Assembly (NCBI GenBank): GCA_038521825.1
Contig: JBCBKL010000001.1
Span: 124,001 to 188,000 of the forward strand
Direction: 5' to 3'
Source: JBCBKL01 sp038521825
GTDB lineage: Bacteria > Pseudomonadota > Alphaproteobacteria > Rhodobacterales > Rhodobacteraceae
DNA length: 64,000 bases
The notes under the pieces are model-generated. The model did no database searches, was not told the origin of the DNA, and saw nothing but the letters and a program-made list of their open reading frames with translations. Of this stretch, positions 8,444 to 17,009 are shown one piece after another. Position numbers and translations under genes: made by a program. Every line of letters starts with the position of its first letter. Positions within the stretch are counted from its first letter, which is position 1.

Positions 8444-9811
8444 ATGGTTTTGAACCTCAAGGGGCTGGCCGAAGAGCTTTATGAAGCCGTGCGGGAGGCC
8501 CCCATCATCTCGCCCCATGGCCATTGTGACCCGGCTTGGTTCGCTGAGGATGCTGCATTTCCCGATCCGGCGGCGCTGTTGGTCATTCCCGATCACTATG
8601 TTTTTCGGATGCTCTATTCGCAGGGCGTTCCTATGGAAGATCTGGGCGTCGGCGTGCCAGAGACTCAGCGGGACCCCAGGGCGATCTTCCGTCTGTTTGC
8701 CCAGTATTGGCATTTGTTTCTTGGCACGCCCACCCGTGTCTGGATCGAGCATGTGCTGCGAGAGACGATCGGCTGCACACTGTCCCTTGGTTCTAACACT
8801 GCAGATGCCGTGTACGACCATATCGCGGAGTGGCTGGCCGATCCAGCGCATCGCCCCCGGGCGCTTTTTGACCGCTTCGGCATCGAAATTCTGGCGACCA
8901 CAGATGGCGCGCTTGATGATCTGGCAGCGCATGATGCGATCCGTGAAAGTGGTTGGGGCGGGCGGGTCATCCCGACCTTCCGCCCGGATGCGGTGCTGGA
9001 TCCGACCTTTCCCGACTGGCTGGACGAGGTGCACAAGCTGGGCGCTATGACGGGTCACGACACGGGTACCTATGGCGGCTTTCTTGCCGCGCTGCGGGCC
9101 CGCCGCGCCTATTTTCGCGACCGGGGCGCCACTGCGACGGATCACGCGATTGAAGAGCCCGTGACTGTATGGTTAGACGCGCCGGAGAGTGTTTTCTCCC
9201 GACTTAGGGAAGGATCTGGGTCGGGCAGCGATGCGCGCGCGTTCTATGGCCATATGCTGACAGAGATGGCGCAGATGTCTGCCGAAGACGGGATGGTTAT
9301 GCAGCTTCATGCTGGCAGCCGCCGCAACACGAATGCCCAGATATTTGCAAGCTTTGGTCGGGACAAGGGTGCCGATATCCCCATCACCGTAGACTGGGTG
9401 CGCGGGCTTGAACCGCTTTTGAACCGTGTCGGCAACAACCCCGATCTGACCCTTATCCTTTTCACGCTGGACGAGACGACCTACGCGCGCGAGCTGGCCC
9501 CATTGGCCGGGCATTGGCCTGCCTTGCGGATCGGGCCGCCCTGGTGGTTTCACGACAGTGGCGCGGGGATCGCGCGGTTCTTCGATCAGGTGGTCGAGAC
9601 GGCGGGTTATTGGAACCTCGCAGGCTTCAACGATGATACCCGCGCCTTTCTATCGATTCCCGCACGGCATGATCTGTGGCGAAGGGCGGTAGCGGAGCAT
9701 CTGGCCGGGCAGGTGAAAAAGGGGTTGTTTGGTACCGAAGACGCCCGAGTGCTAAACAAGGCTCTGGCAACTGATCTGGCGCGCGCCGCCTATAAGCTGG
9801 GCCATCCATGA
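8444..9811 (+). CDS. uxaC: Glucuronate (uronate) isomerase
   Basis: UxaC isomerises D-glucuronate to D-fructuronate and D-galacturonate to D-tagaturonate, the first cytoplasmic step of hexuronate catabolism. The SPHGHCDP metal-binding motif is near the N-terminus, as in the amidohydrolase-fold uronate isomerases, and a LHAGSRRNTN segment and a final NLAGFNDDTRAF segment are also typical. The start at 8444 has a GGGAGG site 5-7 bases upstream; in-frame ATGs at 8396 and 8429 lack one. The resulting 455 residues match the usual length. The stop overlaps uxuB as ATGA. Confidence 0.95.
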   Translation: MVLNLKGLAEELYEAVREAPIISPHGHCDPAWFAEDAAFPDPAALLVIPDHYVFRMLYSQGVPMEDLGVGVPETQRDPRAIFRLFAQYWHLFLGTPTRVWIEHVLRETIGCTLSLGSNTADAVYDHIAEWLADPAHRPRALFDRFGIEILATTDGALDDLAAHDAIRESGWGGRVIPTFRPDAVLDPTFPDWLDEVHKLGAMTGHDTGTYGGFLAALRARRAYFRDRGATATDHAIEEPVTVWLDAPESVFSRLREGSGSGSDARAFYGHMLTEMAQMSAEDGMVMQLHAGSRRNTNAQIFASFGRDKGADIPITVDWVRGLEPLLNRVGNNPDLTLILFTLDETTYARELAPLAGHWPALRIGPPWWFHDSGAGIARFFDQVVETAGYWNLAGFNDDTRAFLSIPARHDLWRRAVAEHLAGQVKKGLFGTEDARVLNKALATDLARAAYKLGHP

Positions 9812-11004
9812 ACCGCATCCTTCATCTTGGCGTCGGCAACTTCTTTCGCGCCCATGGGGCCTGGTACACGCGGGATTTGGCCGACTGGCGGATCACCGGC
9901 GTCAGCCTGCGCTCACCGATGGTGCGCAACGGCCTTGCGGCCCGGAACTATGCCTATAGCGTCGTCATCAAGGATGCGGGTGGCACGCGGATCGACCGCG
10001 TTGCTGCGATCGACCGGATGATCGTTGGTCCCGAAGACCCCGAGGCGGTGGTCGCGGCAATCGCCGACCCAAAGGTCGCTGTGGTCACGCTCACCGTCAC
10101 CGAAAAGGGCTATCACCTCGGGCCCGATGGCACCCTTGATCTGAGGGATCCGACCGTCGTCGCCGACTTCGACGGCGCGCCGGTCACGGCTATCGGTGCC
10201 CTCGCGCATGGTCTGTCGCGCAGAACCGCGCCCGCCACGGTGCTGAGCTGTGACAATCTACCGGGCAATGGCGCCAAGCTTGGCGCGGCGATCCGCCACT
10301 TTACCCAACTGGCCGGGTTGCCGCTGCCCGCGCCGGTGACTTTTCCCTCCTCGATGGTCGACCGTATCACGCCCGCCACCACCGACGAGATCCGAGCCGA
10401 AGCCGATGACCCGATGGCGGTGCCCACCGAAGGCTTCAGTGAATGGGTGATCGAAAACGATTTTGCCGGGCTACGGCCCGACTGGCCCGGCGTGCAATGG
10501 GTCGATGACGTGGCTCCGCATGAAATGCGCAAGCTGCGGATGCTGAACGGGGCGCATTCTTATCTTGCCTATGCCGGGGTCGGACGCGGACATACATATG
10601 TACATGAGGCGATCGCCGACCCCGAGTTGCGCTCCGGGGCACGGGCATTGATGTCCGAGGCGGCGGAGACGTTGCCTGATGCGGTGCGGGCTGTCGCACA
10701 ATCCTACGCCAAGGCGCTGATCGCCCGATTTGAAAACCCCAACCTGCACCACAGGCTGCGCCAGATCGCGATGGATGGCAGTCAGAAAATGCCGATCCGG
10801 ATTGTTGAGACGATCCGTGACAGGGCGGGGCGGCCAAGCCCCGCCCTGGCGGCCGCGGTCGAGGCCTGGATTGCGTTTGTTCAGGCCGAGGTTGCGGCGG
10901 GGCGGGCCTTGGACGATCCGATGGCCAGCACCTTGGTCGAGGCATGCAACGATCCTGAGCCCCAGACCGCCTTGCGCCGCATTATCCAGCCTAAGTCGGG
11001 ATAA
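9808..11004 (+). CDS. uxuB: Fructuronate reductase-like protein (mannitol dehydrogenase family)
   Basis: The 398-residue protein is a long-chain polyol dehydrogenase. LHLGVGNFFRAH near the N-terminus is the dinucleotide-binding region, CDNLPGNG and DRITPAT are family motifs, and KLRMLNGAHS contains the catalytic lysine region. The expected job is NADH-dependent reduction of D-fructuronate to D-mannonate, which links uxaC to uxuA. It is shorter than the roughly 480-residue enterobacterial UxuB. It might also reduce tagaturonate, since no separate UxaB is visible although uxaA is present. It overlaps the convergent kdgK by 14 bases. Confidence 0.87.
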   Translation: MNRILHLGVGNFFRAHGAWYTRDLADWRITGVSLRSPMVRNGLAARNYAYSVVIKDAGGTRIDRVAAIDRMIVGPEDPEAVVAAIADPKVAVVTLTVTEKGYHLGPDGTLDLRDPTVVADFDGAPVTAIGALAHGLSRRTAPATVLSCDNLPGNGAKLGAAIRHFTQLAGLPLPAPVTFPSSMVDRITPATTDEIRAEADDPMAVPTEGFSEWVIENDFAGLRPDWPGVQWVDDVAPHEMRKLRMLNGAHSYLAYAGVGRGHTYVHEAIADPELRSGARALMSEAAETLPDAVRAVAQSYAKALIARFENPNLHHRLRQIAMDGSQKMPIRIVETIRDRAGRPSPALAAAVEAWIAFVQAEVAAGRALDDPMASTLVEACNDPEPQTALRRIIQPKSG

Positions 11005-11863
11005 TCGCGCCCCTGTGTCCGATCACACTGCTGGCAAGGGCGTGGCCCGTCATCAGACAGTCGCGTTGGTTCTTACCCTGAAGATATGCGGCGAGATACC
11101 CGCCGTTAAAGCTGTCGCCCGCTGCTGTCGTGTCAACCACATGAGGCGCTGCCGGGTAGTCTTGGGTCACAGGCTCCCCCAGCGAAATGGGTCCGTCTTC
11201 ACCGCATTTGACGGCTCCAGTCACACCCAGGGCGTGGAACTGGGCGATGATGGCTTCGTGGCTCTCTTTCCGCATCGCGATTTCGTCGTCGATCGAGGGT
11301 AGTGCGACGTCCGCCCGCTCCCAGAGCGCATTCATGGTTGCTCGGGCCAACTCGGAGCTCGCCCAAAGGCGTGGCCGGTAGTTGCCATCAAAAGCGACCT
11401 TGCCCGTGAACTGCCGCAACCATCCCAAAAGAGCGGTGCGCGTCGCCGCCGGCAGGATGGCGAGCGTGATGCCTGAAAGATAGAGCAAGTCGTAACCCGC
11501 CAGTGCGTCAAAGCATGGCCCATCGTCCGTCTGGAACATCGACCGCGCGGCAGATTGGCCACGCCAATAGGTAAATGACCGTTCGCCGCGCTCATCCGTC
11601 ATGATGGCATAAAGGCCAGGCGAGCCGTTCGGATCGGTTTCGATCTGGCCAGTACCGACCTGCTCCGCTGAGATGAAGTCTCGGATCCGCTGCGAAAATG
11701 GATCACCACCCAATCGCGTGATATAATCCACGCTGATCTCGGGCGCGCTCCGCTTGATGTAGATTGCGGTATTCAGTGTATCGCCCGCAACACCGACATG
11801 CGATGTGTCATCGCCGGTCATGGCCAGTTCGATCATCGCCTCGCCGATTGCTGCGACCTTCAT
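10991..11863 (-). CDS. kdgK: 2-keto-3-deoxygluconate kinase (PfkB family)
   Basis: The 290-residue sugar kinase phosphorylates 2-keto-3-deoxygluconate to the 6-phosphate, the common exit of the mannonate and altronate branches. It has the PfkB C-terminal signature DTTAAGDSFNGG with the catalytic aspartate, a substrate-side GGDPFSQ segment and a FDGNYRPRLW segment typical of KDG kinases. It is the last gene of the minus operon that starts at dctP and overlaps the EamA gene by 4 bases. The KDPG aldolase needed next is not in the window. Confidence 0.9.
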   Translation of the reverse strand: MKVAAIGEAMIELAMTGDDTSHVGVAGDTLNTAIYIKRSAPEISVDYITRLGGDPFSQRIRDFISAEQVGTGQIETDPNGSPGLYAIMTDERGERSFTYWRGQSAARSMFQTDDGPCFDALAGYDLLYLSGITLAILPAATRTALLGWLRQFTGKVAFDGNYRPRLWASSELARATMNALWERADVALPSIDDEIAMRKESHEAIIAQFHALGVTGAVKCGEDGPISLGEPVTQDYPAAPHVVDTTAAGDSFNGGYLAAYLQGKNQRDCLMTGHALASSVIGHRGAIIPT

Positions 11864-12756
11864 GCTGGCTGCTCCCCTATGTTAGTGCGGCGCCAGATGA
11901 TGAGACCCGAGATCACGATGATTCCGGCCCCGGTCAGGGTCCAGGCGTCGGGGATTTCGTTGAAGACCAGATAGCTGCCGATCGCGAGGAACAGCAGGAA
12001 GCTGTAGGTATAGGGCATCAGAGTGTTCGCCGGGGCAAATCCGTGGGCCCGCGAGAACAGTTCATGCCCTGCCCAACCCCAGAGGCCCAGACCGATCATG
12101 AGCGCCCATTGCAGCGCGTTTTCCGGTGTGACCCAAACCCAGGCCGCAAAAGGCAGCAGGGCAACGGCCCCCATAGCCCCCATGTAGAATTGCATCGTTT
12201 CAGCAGCCACAACGCCCGAGATCTTGCGGGTGATTATGGAATAAAGCGCCAGTGAGAAGGCGTTGTAGACATTGAGCAGGGCGATCCAGTGGAATTCTGC
12301 TCCGAACGGTCGGATCACGATCAGGACGCCGATGAATCCCAGCATGATCGCAAACCAGCGCCACGGTCCGACCCGTTCGCCCAGAAGCGGCCAGGACAGC
12401 GCACAAACGATGATCGGGGCGGAAAACATGATGCTGCCCGTCACTGTTAGTGGCAGGTATTTGAGCGTGATGAAATTGAAGATCGTCGCGGATGCCAGGA
12501 GAAAACCGCGAAAAAGTACGAGGCCCAGATGCTCGGTCGCAAAGGCCGACCAGCCGCCGCCCTGTCGCAAAACCAGCGCGGTAGAAATCACGAAATGGGG
12601 CAGATATCGCATAAACGCGAGCTGGAAGGCAGGTAGGCCAGCCAACACCAGCCATTTGACCGATGTGTCGATAAGCGAAAAGAACAGATACGCCCCCAGC
12701 GTCATCAGGATGCCGAGGGCAGCCCTGTCCTCGGTTGCGCGGGCGGCAATGGCCAC
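11860..12756 (-). CDS. EamA/DMT-family membrane transporter
   Basis: A 298-residue inner-membrane protein with about ten hydrophobic segments arranged as two EamA repeats. The second repeat starts near the IALLNVYNAFSLALYSIIT stretch. Family members export small metabolites. Its position between a hydroxyacid dehydrogenase and kdgK in a uronate operon that already has a TRAP importer suggests efflux of a by-product, or less likely an alternative uptake route. It is coupled to kdgK by an ATGA overlap. Confidence 0.88.
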   Translation of the reverse strand: MAIAARATEDRAALGILMTLGAYLFFSLIDTSVKWLVLAGLPAFQLAFMRYLPHFVISTALVLRQGGGWSAFATEHLGLVLFRGFLLASATIFNFITLKYLPLTVTGSIMFSAPIIVCALSWPLLGERVGPWRWFAIMLGFIGVLIVIRPFGAEFHWIALLNVYNAFSLALYSIITRKISGVVAAETMQFYMGAMGAVALLPFAAWVWVTPENALQWALMIGLGLWGWAGHELFSRAHGFAPANTLMPYTYSFLLFLAIGSYLVFNEIPDAWTLTGAGIIVISGLIIWRRTNIGEQPA

Positions 12757-12759
12757 GGA

Positions 12760-13647
12760 TCAGCCTTTGAACTGATCCGAGAAGAAATCGACCTGTCGCG
12801 GTACCATTTCCTCACCTCGGCCCGCATCGATCGAGCCGTGCAGGCTTTGCAGCGTGCTGCCCGCCATCATGGATTTAACCCCGGCCTCTTCGCACATCTG
12901 CGCGTAGTATCCGACATCCTTGGCGGCGTTCTTAATCGAAAATGCGAGGTTCTGGTCATTGCCTTCAAGGGCGTAGGCGGCGATGAAATCCATCATCCCC
13001 GATTTGAGGGGCCCGGCTGACATTACGTCGTAGACGCTTTGCCGGTCCACGCCCATTACATCAGCGATCGCAAAGCTCTCGGCCATCGCGTTGGCGCAGG
13101 CCTGAGCGTAGAAGTTGTTGATCAGCTTGATCGTGTGGCCTGTCCCGAGCGCGCCGAGATGAAAGACGTTTTCCCCCAGGTCTTCGAGCACGGGTCTGAC
13201 ACTGTCGTAGGCCATCTTGTCGCCCGAACACATGATGTTCAGCAATCCGTCTTTTGCGTGCGCGGGTGTCCGCCCCAGCGGAGCGTCGAGGTAAGTGCCA
13301 GCGGCGGCAGCGATCTCTTTTCCCAGCTCGCGGGTCGATGCGGGCAGGGAGGTACCGAAATCGATGACGATGGCGCCGTCTTTGATCCCTGCGATCACAC
13401 CATCCGGGCCGCGCATCCGCCCCTCGACGCTGGCCGAAGTATCGACGCACAGCATCACGATGTCGCATCCCGTGGCCAGTTCCCGTGGCGTTGCAGCTTC
13501 GGTCGCGCCACGGGCCACGGCAGCGTCGACTTTCGCACGCGATCGGTTAGCCATCACCCGCATGGTATAGCCCTTGTCCAGCAGACGCCCGACCATGGCG
13601 CTACCCATGAGGCCGAGACCGATGAAACCGATTGTGGGCTGGGTCAT
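12760..13647 (-). CDS. NAD(P)-dependent beta-hydroxyacid dehydrogenase, YihU/GHB-dehydrogenase-like
   Basis: The 295-residue protein has the Rossmann motif GLGLMGSAM at residues 10-18 and the catalytic lysine K174 in a KLINNFYA segment. The substrate loop reads DAPLGRTPAHA (121-131) rather than the DAPVSGG of GarR and 3-hydroxyisobutyrate dehydrogenases. The GRT form and the KLINN context are the ones I know from YihU (sulfolactaldehyde reductase) and gamma-hydroxybutyrate dehydrogenase. In this operon it could reduce tagaturonate or a semialdehyde made by the neighbouring dioxygenases. The start overlaps the upstream stop as ATGA. Confidence 0.85.
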   Translation of the reverse strand: MTQPTIGFIGLGLMGSAMVGRLLDKGYTMRVMANRSRAKVDAAVARGATEAATPRELATGCDIVMLCVDTSASVEGRMRGPDGVIAGIKDGAIVIDFGTSLPASTRELGKEIAAAAGTYLDAPLGRTPAHAKDGLLNIMCSGDKMAYDSVRPVLEDLGENVFHLGALGTGHTIKLINNFYAQACANAMAESFAIADVMGVDRQSVYDVMSAGPLKSGMMDFIAAYALEGNDQNLAFSIKNAAKDVGYYAQMCEEAGVKSMMAGSTLQSLHGSIDAGRGEEMVPRQVDFFSDQFKG

Positions 13648-14546
13648 AACTGCGACTCCTTTTTCGGGATGGTGTCGAACGCGCGGGTTTTGAGTCCCTT
13701 CTGGATCTCGTAAATCGAGATCGGCACGTTCGGCTGGGGCTGTGGAATGCGGATAGGAATGTCTTTGAGGCGCGGCGTGAGCGTTGGTTCACCGCAGAGC
13801 ATCCGGGTGTTGTAATCCTCGATTCCATCCCACCGGGTCATTGACCCCATGATCGGAAAGGCATCGGCTGCCATCATCTCATAAAACAGGATGCGACGGG
13901 GCCGATCCGAACGGTTCAGAGCCGAGCCGTGCACGATACGCCCGTGATGGATGCTGAGCGACCCTGCTGGCCCCGTCAGCTGTACGGCATCTGACATATC
14001 AAGCCCGTTTTCTTCGGGCAGCATTGCTCCGGCAAAGACCCCGTCGACATGGTGGTCGTAGACCGGCCCCCTGTGACTGCCGGGAAAGACCATGAGCGGC
14101 CCGTTTTCCGGCGCCATGTCGTCGATCAGAACGCCGATGGCGAGGATGTCGTCGTTGGTGTGGGGATAGAATGCGTAATCCTGATGCCATTCAACCGCCG
14201 CGCCATAGCCTGCCGACTTCATGTTCAGTTTGGTGGTGTGCAGGCGAATGTCAGGGCCGATCAGATCCCGTGCGGGGCCGAGGATCAGGTTGGAGTACAT
14301 CAGATCCCGCATCACGTCGCTGATCGTGTGGGGCAGCTTGATGCGACGCAGGCGTGGCTCTTGCTGGGTGTGGCTGTCTTCGAGATCCAGTCGGTCGTTG
14401 GACGCAGTCATGGTGGCCGCCTCATCCTCGAACCGTGCAATTTCCGCTCGGATCTGGTTCAGCCAGACCGGCGGGACATGGTTTTCAAGCAAAAGATAAC
14501 CGTTGGCTTGGTATGATGCCTTCTGCGCGGGGCTGAGACACTCCAT
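13644..14546 (-). CDS. Phytanoyl-CoA dioxygenase-family Fe(II)/2-oxoglutarate oxygenase (copy 1)
   Basis: The 300-residue protein has the jelly-roll iron triad: H121 and D123 in EWHQDYAF and the distal histidine H206 in RIVHGSAL, followed by a NRSDRPRR stretch that can supply the 2-oxoglutarate-binding arginine. All key residues are present, so it should be active. PhyH enzymes hydroxylate or oxidatively demethylate small molecules. The start at 14546 overlaps the uxaA stop as TGATG; an in-frame ATG at 14570 would run 24 bases into uxaA. It lies directly downstream of uxaA in the uronate operon, which is unusual and suggests processing of a modified sugar acid. Confidence 0.85.
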   Translation of the reverse strand: MECLSPAQKASYQANGYLLLENHVPPVWLNQIRAEIARFEDEAATMTASNDRLDLEDSHTQQEPRLRRIKLPHTISDVMRDLMYSNLILGPARDLIGPDIRLHTTKLNMKSAGYGAAVEWHQDYAFYPHTNDDILAIGVLIDDMAPENGPLMVFPGSHRGPVYDHHVDGVFAGAMLPEENGLDMSDAVQLTGPAGSLSIHHGRIVHGSALNRSDRPRRILFYEMMAADAFPIMGSMTRWDGIEDYNTRMLCGEPTLTPRLKDIPIRIPQPQPNVPISIYEIQKGLKTRAFDTIPKKESQL

Positions 14547-16048
14547 CACATCACTGCTCCGATTTGCCACGGGACGAATTCATAGTCACCCAGACCTTGC
14601 GCTTCGGATTTCGTCGCCTCGCCCGATGCGACACGCAGGAACATCCCGTAGATTTCGCGGCCCTTTTCTTCGACGCTGACGCCATTGCTCATGATCGCGC
14701 CCGCATCCACATCCATGTCATCGGACATCCGGCTAAACAGCTCTGAATTCGTGGCAACCTTGATCGTTGGTGCCGGTTTGGAGCCAAAGGCTGACCCGCG
14801 TCCCGTGGTAAAGCAGACAAGGTTGCAGCCCCCTGCGATTTGCCCAGTCACGCTCGCCGGATCATAGCCGGGGCTGTCCATGAAGGTGAAACCGGGCGTA
14901 GTCACCGGTTCCGCGTACTTGTAGACGCCGGTCAGGGGTGTCGTGCCACCCTTCGCTGCCGCTCCGAGCGACTTTTCAAGGATGGTCGTCAGTCCACCGG
15001 CCTTGTTGCCGGGGCTTGGGTTGTTATCCATGCTTCCATGGTTGCGGGCCGTATAATCCTCCCACCAATGGATCAGACCCACCAGCCGGTCGCCCGTCGC
15101 CCGGTCAATCGCGCGGCGGGTCAGCAGGTGTTCGGCACCGTAGATCTCGGGTGTTTCGGCCAGAACACCCGTACCGCCCTGGGCCACCAGCATATCGGTC
15201 GCATAGCCAAGCGCCGGGTTCGCTGTGATCCCGGACCAGGCGTCAGAGCCGCCGCATTGCAAGGCGACCGTCAGTTCGGAGGCGGGGCAGGAAGTGCGCG
15301 TCGCCTGATTGGCGAGCGGCAACATCGCCTCGATCTTCGCGATCCCCGTCTCGACGGTTTTGCGCAGACCCGCGACGTTCTGGATGTTCATGGTCTGAAA
15401 GAGCGGTCCTTGTTCCAGACCGTAGGCTTCGAGCAACCAGTCGATCTGGTTCATCTCGCAGCCCAGTCCGACCATCAGAACACCCGCATGGTTGGGGTGA
15501 CGGGCGTAGCCCCACATGACCCGCTGCAGGGCCTCAAACCCTTCGCCGTCGCCAGCCATCCCGCAGCCCGTCCCGTGCACATAGGCCGCGACCCCGTCGA
15601 CATTGGGGTAGGAGGCGAGGCGATCCGGCGTGAAGTGATCCGAAATCAGGCGCGCCGCCGTAGCCGAGCAATTCACCGAAGTCACGACCGCAATGTAGTT
15701 GCGGGTGCCCACCCGACCCGAGGGGCGGCGATAGCCCATAAACGTGTCATGGGTCGTTGCGGGGTCGACGGGGCGCAGGTCGGTTGAAAACTCGTAGTCC
15801 CCAGCGGTGTTCCGAAAGTCGACATTGTGGGTATGCACGTGATCGCCTGCTGAGATGTCCTGCGCGGCATAACCGATTATCTGCGCGTATTTGCGAATGG
15901 GTGCGCCTTTGGCGATGGCCCGTGTGGCGATTTTGTGGCCCGACGGGATCAGGGTGCGCGTTGCGGCGCCCTCGACCGCGGCGCCGATTTCAAGCGCCCG
16001 GGTCGCGGTGACGACGGTGTCTGCTGGATCGAGCCTTACGAAATCCAT
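14546..16048 (-). CDS. uxaA: Altronate dehydratase
   Basis: UxaA dehydrates D-altronate to 2-keto-3-deoxygluconate in the galacturonate branch. The 500 residues include the N-terminal SAF-like domain (about 1-95, with DHVHTHNV) and the C-terminal catalytic domain, with GYRRPSGRVGTRN, SVNCSATA, GTGCGMAG, GLGCEMNQ, LQCGGSDAWSG and NLVCFTTGRGSAFG segments. The cysteines in these are the usual candidate iron or Fe-S ligands. There is no clear ribosome site; the start lies 3 bases after the upstream stop, so translation is probably coupled. No tagaturonate reductase gene is visible to make altronate. Confidence 0.93.
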   Translation of the reverse strand: MDFVRLDPADTVVTATRALEIGAAVEGAATRTLIPSGHKIATRAIAKGAPIRKYAQIIGYAAQDISAGDHVHTHNVDFRNTAGDYEFSTDLRPVDPATTHDTFMGYRRPSGRVGTRNYIAVVTSVNCSATAARLISDHFTPDRLASYPNVDGVAAYVHGTGCGMAGDGEGFEALQRVMWGYARHPNHAGVLMVGLGCEMNQIDWLLEAYGLEQGPLFQTMNIQNVAGLRKTVETGIAKIEAMLPLANQATRTSCPASELTVALQCGGSDAWSGITANPALGYATDMLVAQGGTGVLAETPEIYGAEHLLTRRAIDRATGDRLVGLIHWWEDYTARNHGSMDNNPSPGNKAGGLTTILEKSLGAAAKGGTTPLTGVYKYAEPVTTPGFTFMDSPGYDPASVTGQIAGGCNLVCFTTGRGSAFGSKPAPTIKVATNSELFSRMSDDMDVDAGAIMSNGVSVEEKGREIYGMFLRVASGEATKSEAQGLGDYEFVPWQIGAVM

Positions 16049-16051
16049 GGG

Positions 16052-16996
16052 TCAAGCGCAGTAAGGGGCATTGGATTGCCATCGGTGGATCGGAACATGG
16101 GTGTGGCCAGACAAACGCGCGCGGGCCTCTTCCCACATCGTTCGCCACGCGCGCCAATCGGCCAGCTCAGTCTCTGGTTTGCCGCGGCTGCGGGCAACGA
16201 AACTGGGGAATTGTTCCCGCCCCGTATTCTGACCCGTCACGTTATAGCGTAGATCGAATGACCAGCGGAACCCGTCGCTGCGGTTGGGCAGCGATGCATG
16301 TGGTACCAGCGGATGGAACAGCACGACACCGCCAGATGGCACGGGCAATGGGACGGCCTGCGACGTGTCCAGCCGACCCGGCGCGATGGCTGTCTGACGT
16401 TGCGGGCAATGGGGCAGCAGGCCATCATCAATGCGCGGCACAACTTGCAGGCAGCCATTTTCCTGGGTCGCATCGGTGATCGCAACCCAGACGGTGATCA
16501 TTTCAGTTTCGTCTGCCTCTTCCAGTCCCACGCCACGATCCTGATGCCAGTCGGTGCTGGTGACATGGGCCCGCACCTCATCCGAGGCCAGCTGCGGGGC
16601 GGGTGGCTTGATCCGCACATGCTGGATGGGGTTCGAGGTGATTTCGGGCCCGATCAGCGCCTCGACGATATCAAGGGTGCGGGCATTTCGGATCATCGCG
16701 AAAACCGCCGGTCCGAAATGCATCGGCGTATCTGGTGCGATTTCGTCTCCGGGCAAGCTGATATCCATCGGCTGGAACCAGTCGCACCCGGCGGCATACG
16801 ACGCGCTGAGCTTCTCCCAGAAGCTCATCCTTTCGCCGGTCGGCACAGCCCCCATGTTCTCCCAACGGGCATAGAGACCGTCCATGAGCCTGCTGTATTC
16901 CACGCGGACCGCATCCAGCGTTTCGTTGGGCAGCACGTCCTCGACCACCAGATAGCCCTCGGTATGAAACTGCGTGATCTGGCGTTCGGTCAGCAT
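16052..16996 (-). CDS. Phytanoyl-CoA dioxygenase-family Fe(II)/2-oxoglutarate oxygenase (copy 2)
   Basis: A 314-residue non-haem iron oxygenase. The iron ligands are H151 and D153 (DWHQDRG) and H233 (LVPHASLPNRS), with R244 in GFRWSFD as the probable 2-oxoglutarate anchor. The first ATG (17002) directly abuts an AAGGGG site, whereas the ATG at 16996 is six bases away from it, so I choose 16996. It is only weakly similar to copy 1, so the two are not a recent duplication and may act on different substrates. It follows dctM and precedes uxaA. Confidence 0.85.
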   Translation of the reverse strand: MLTERQITQFHTEGYLVVEDVLPNETLDAVRVEYSRLMDGLYARWENMGAVPTGERMSFWEKLSASYAAGCDWFQPMDISLPGDEIAPDTPMHFGPAVFAMIRNARTLDIVEALIGPEITSNPIQHVRIKPPAPQLASDEVRAHVTSTDWHQDRGVGLEEADETEMITVWVAITDATQENGCLQVVPRIDDGLLPHCPQRQTAIAPGRLDTSQAVPLPVPSGGVVLFHPLVPHASLPNRSDGFRWSFDLRYNVTGQNTGREQFPSFVARSRGKPETELADWRAWRTMWEEARARLSGHTHVPIHRWQSNAPYCA

Positions 16997-17009
16997 CGTC
17001 ATCCCCTTT

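Noticed and set aside
14840..15787. 315-residue plus-strand open frame
   Set aside because: It lies opposite uxaA, whose motifs are all intact, and its sequence is low-complexity Arg/Gly/His-rich.
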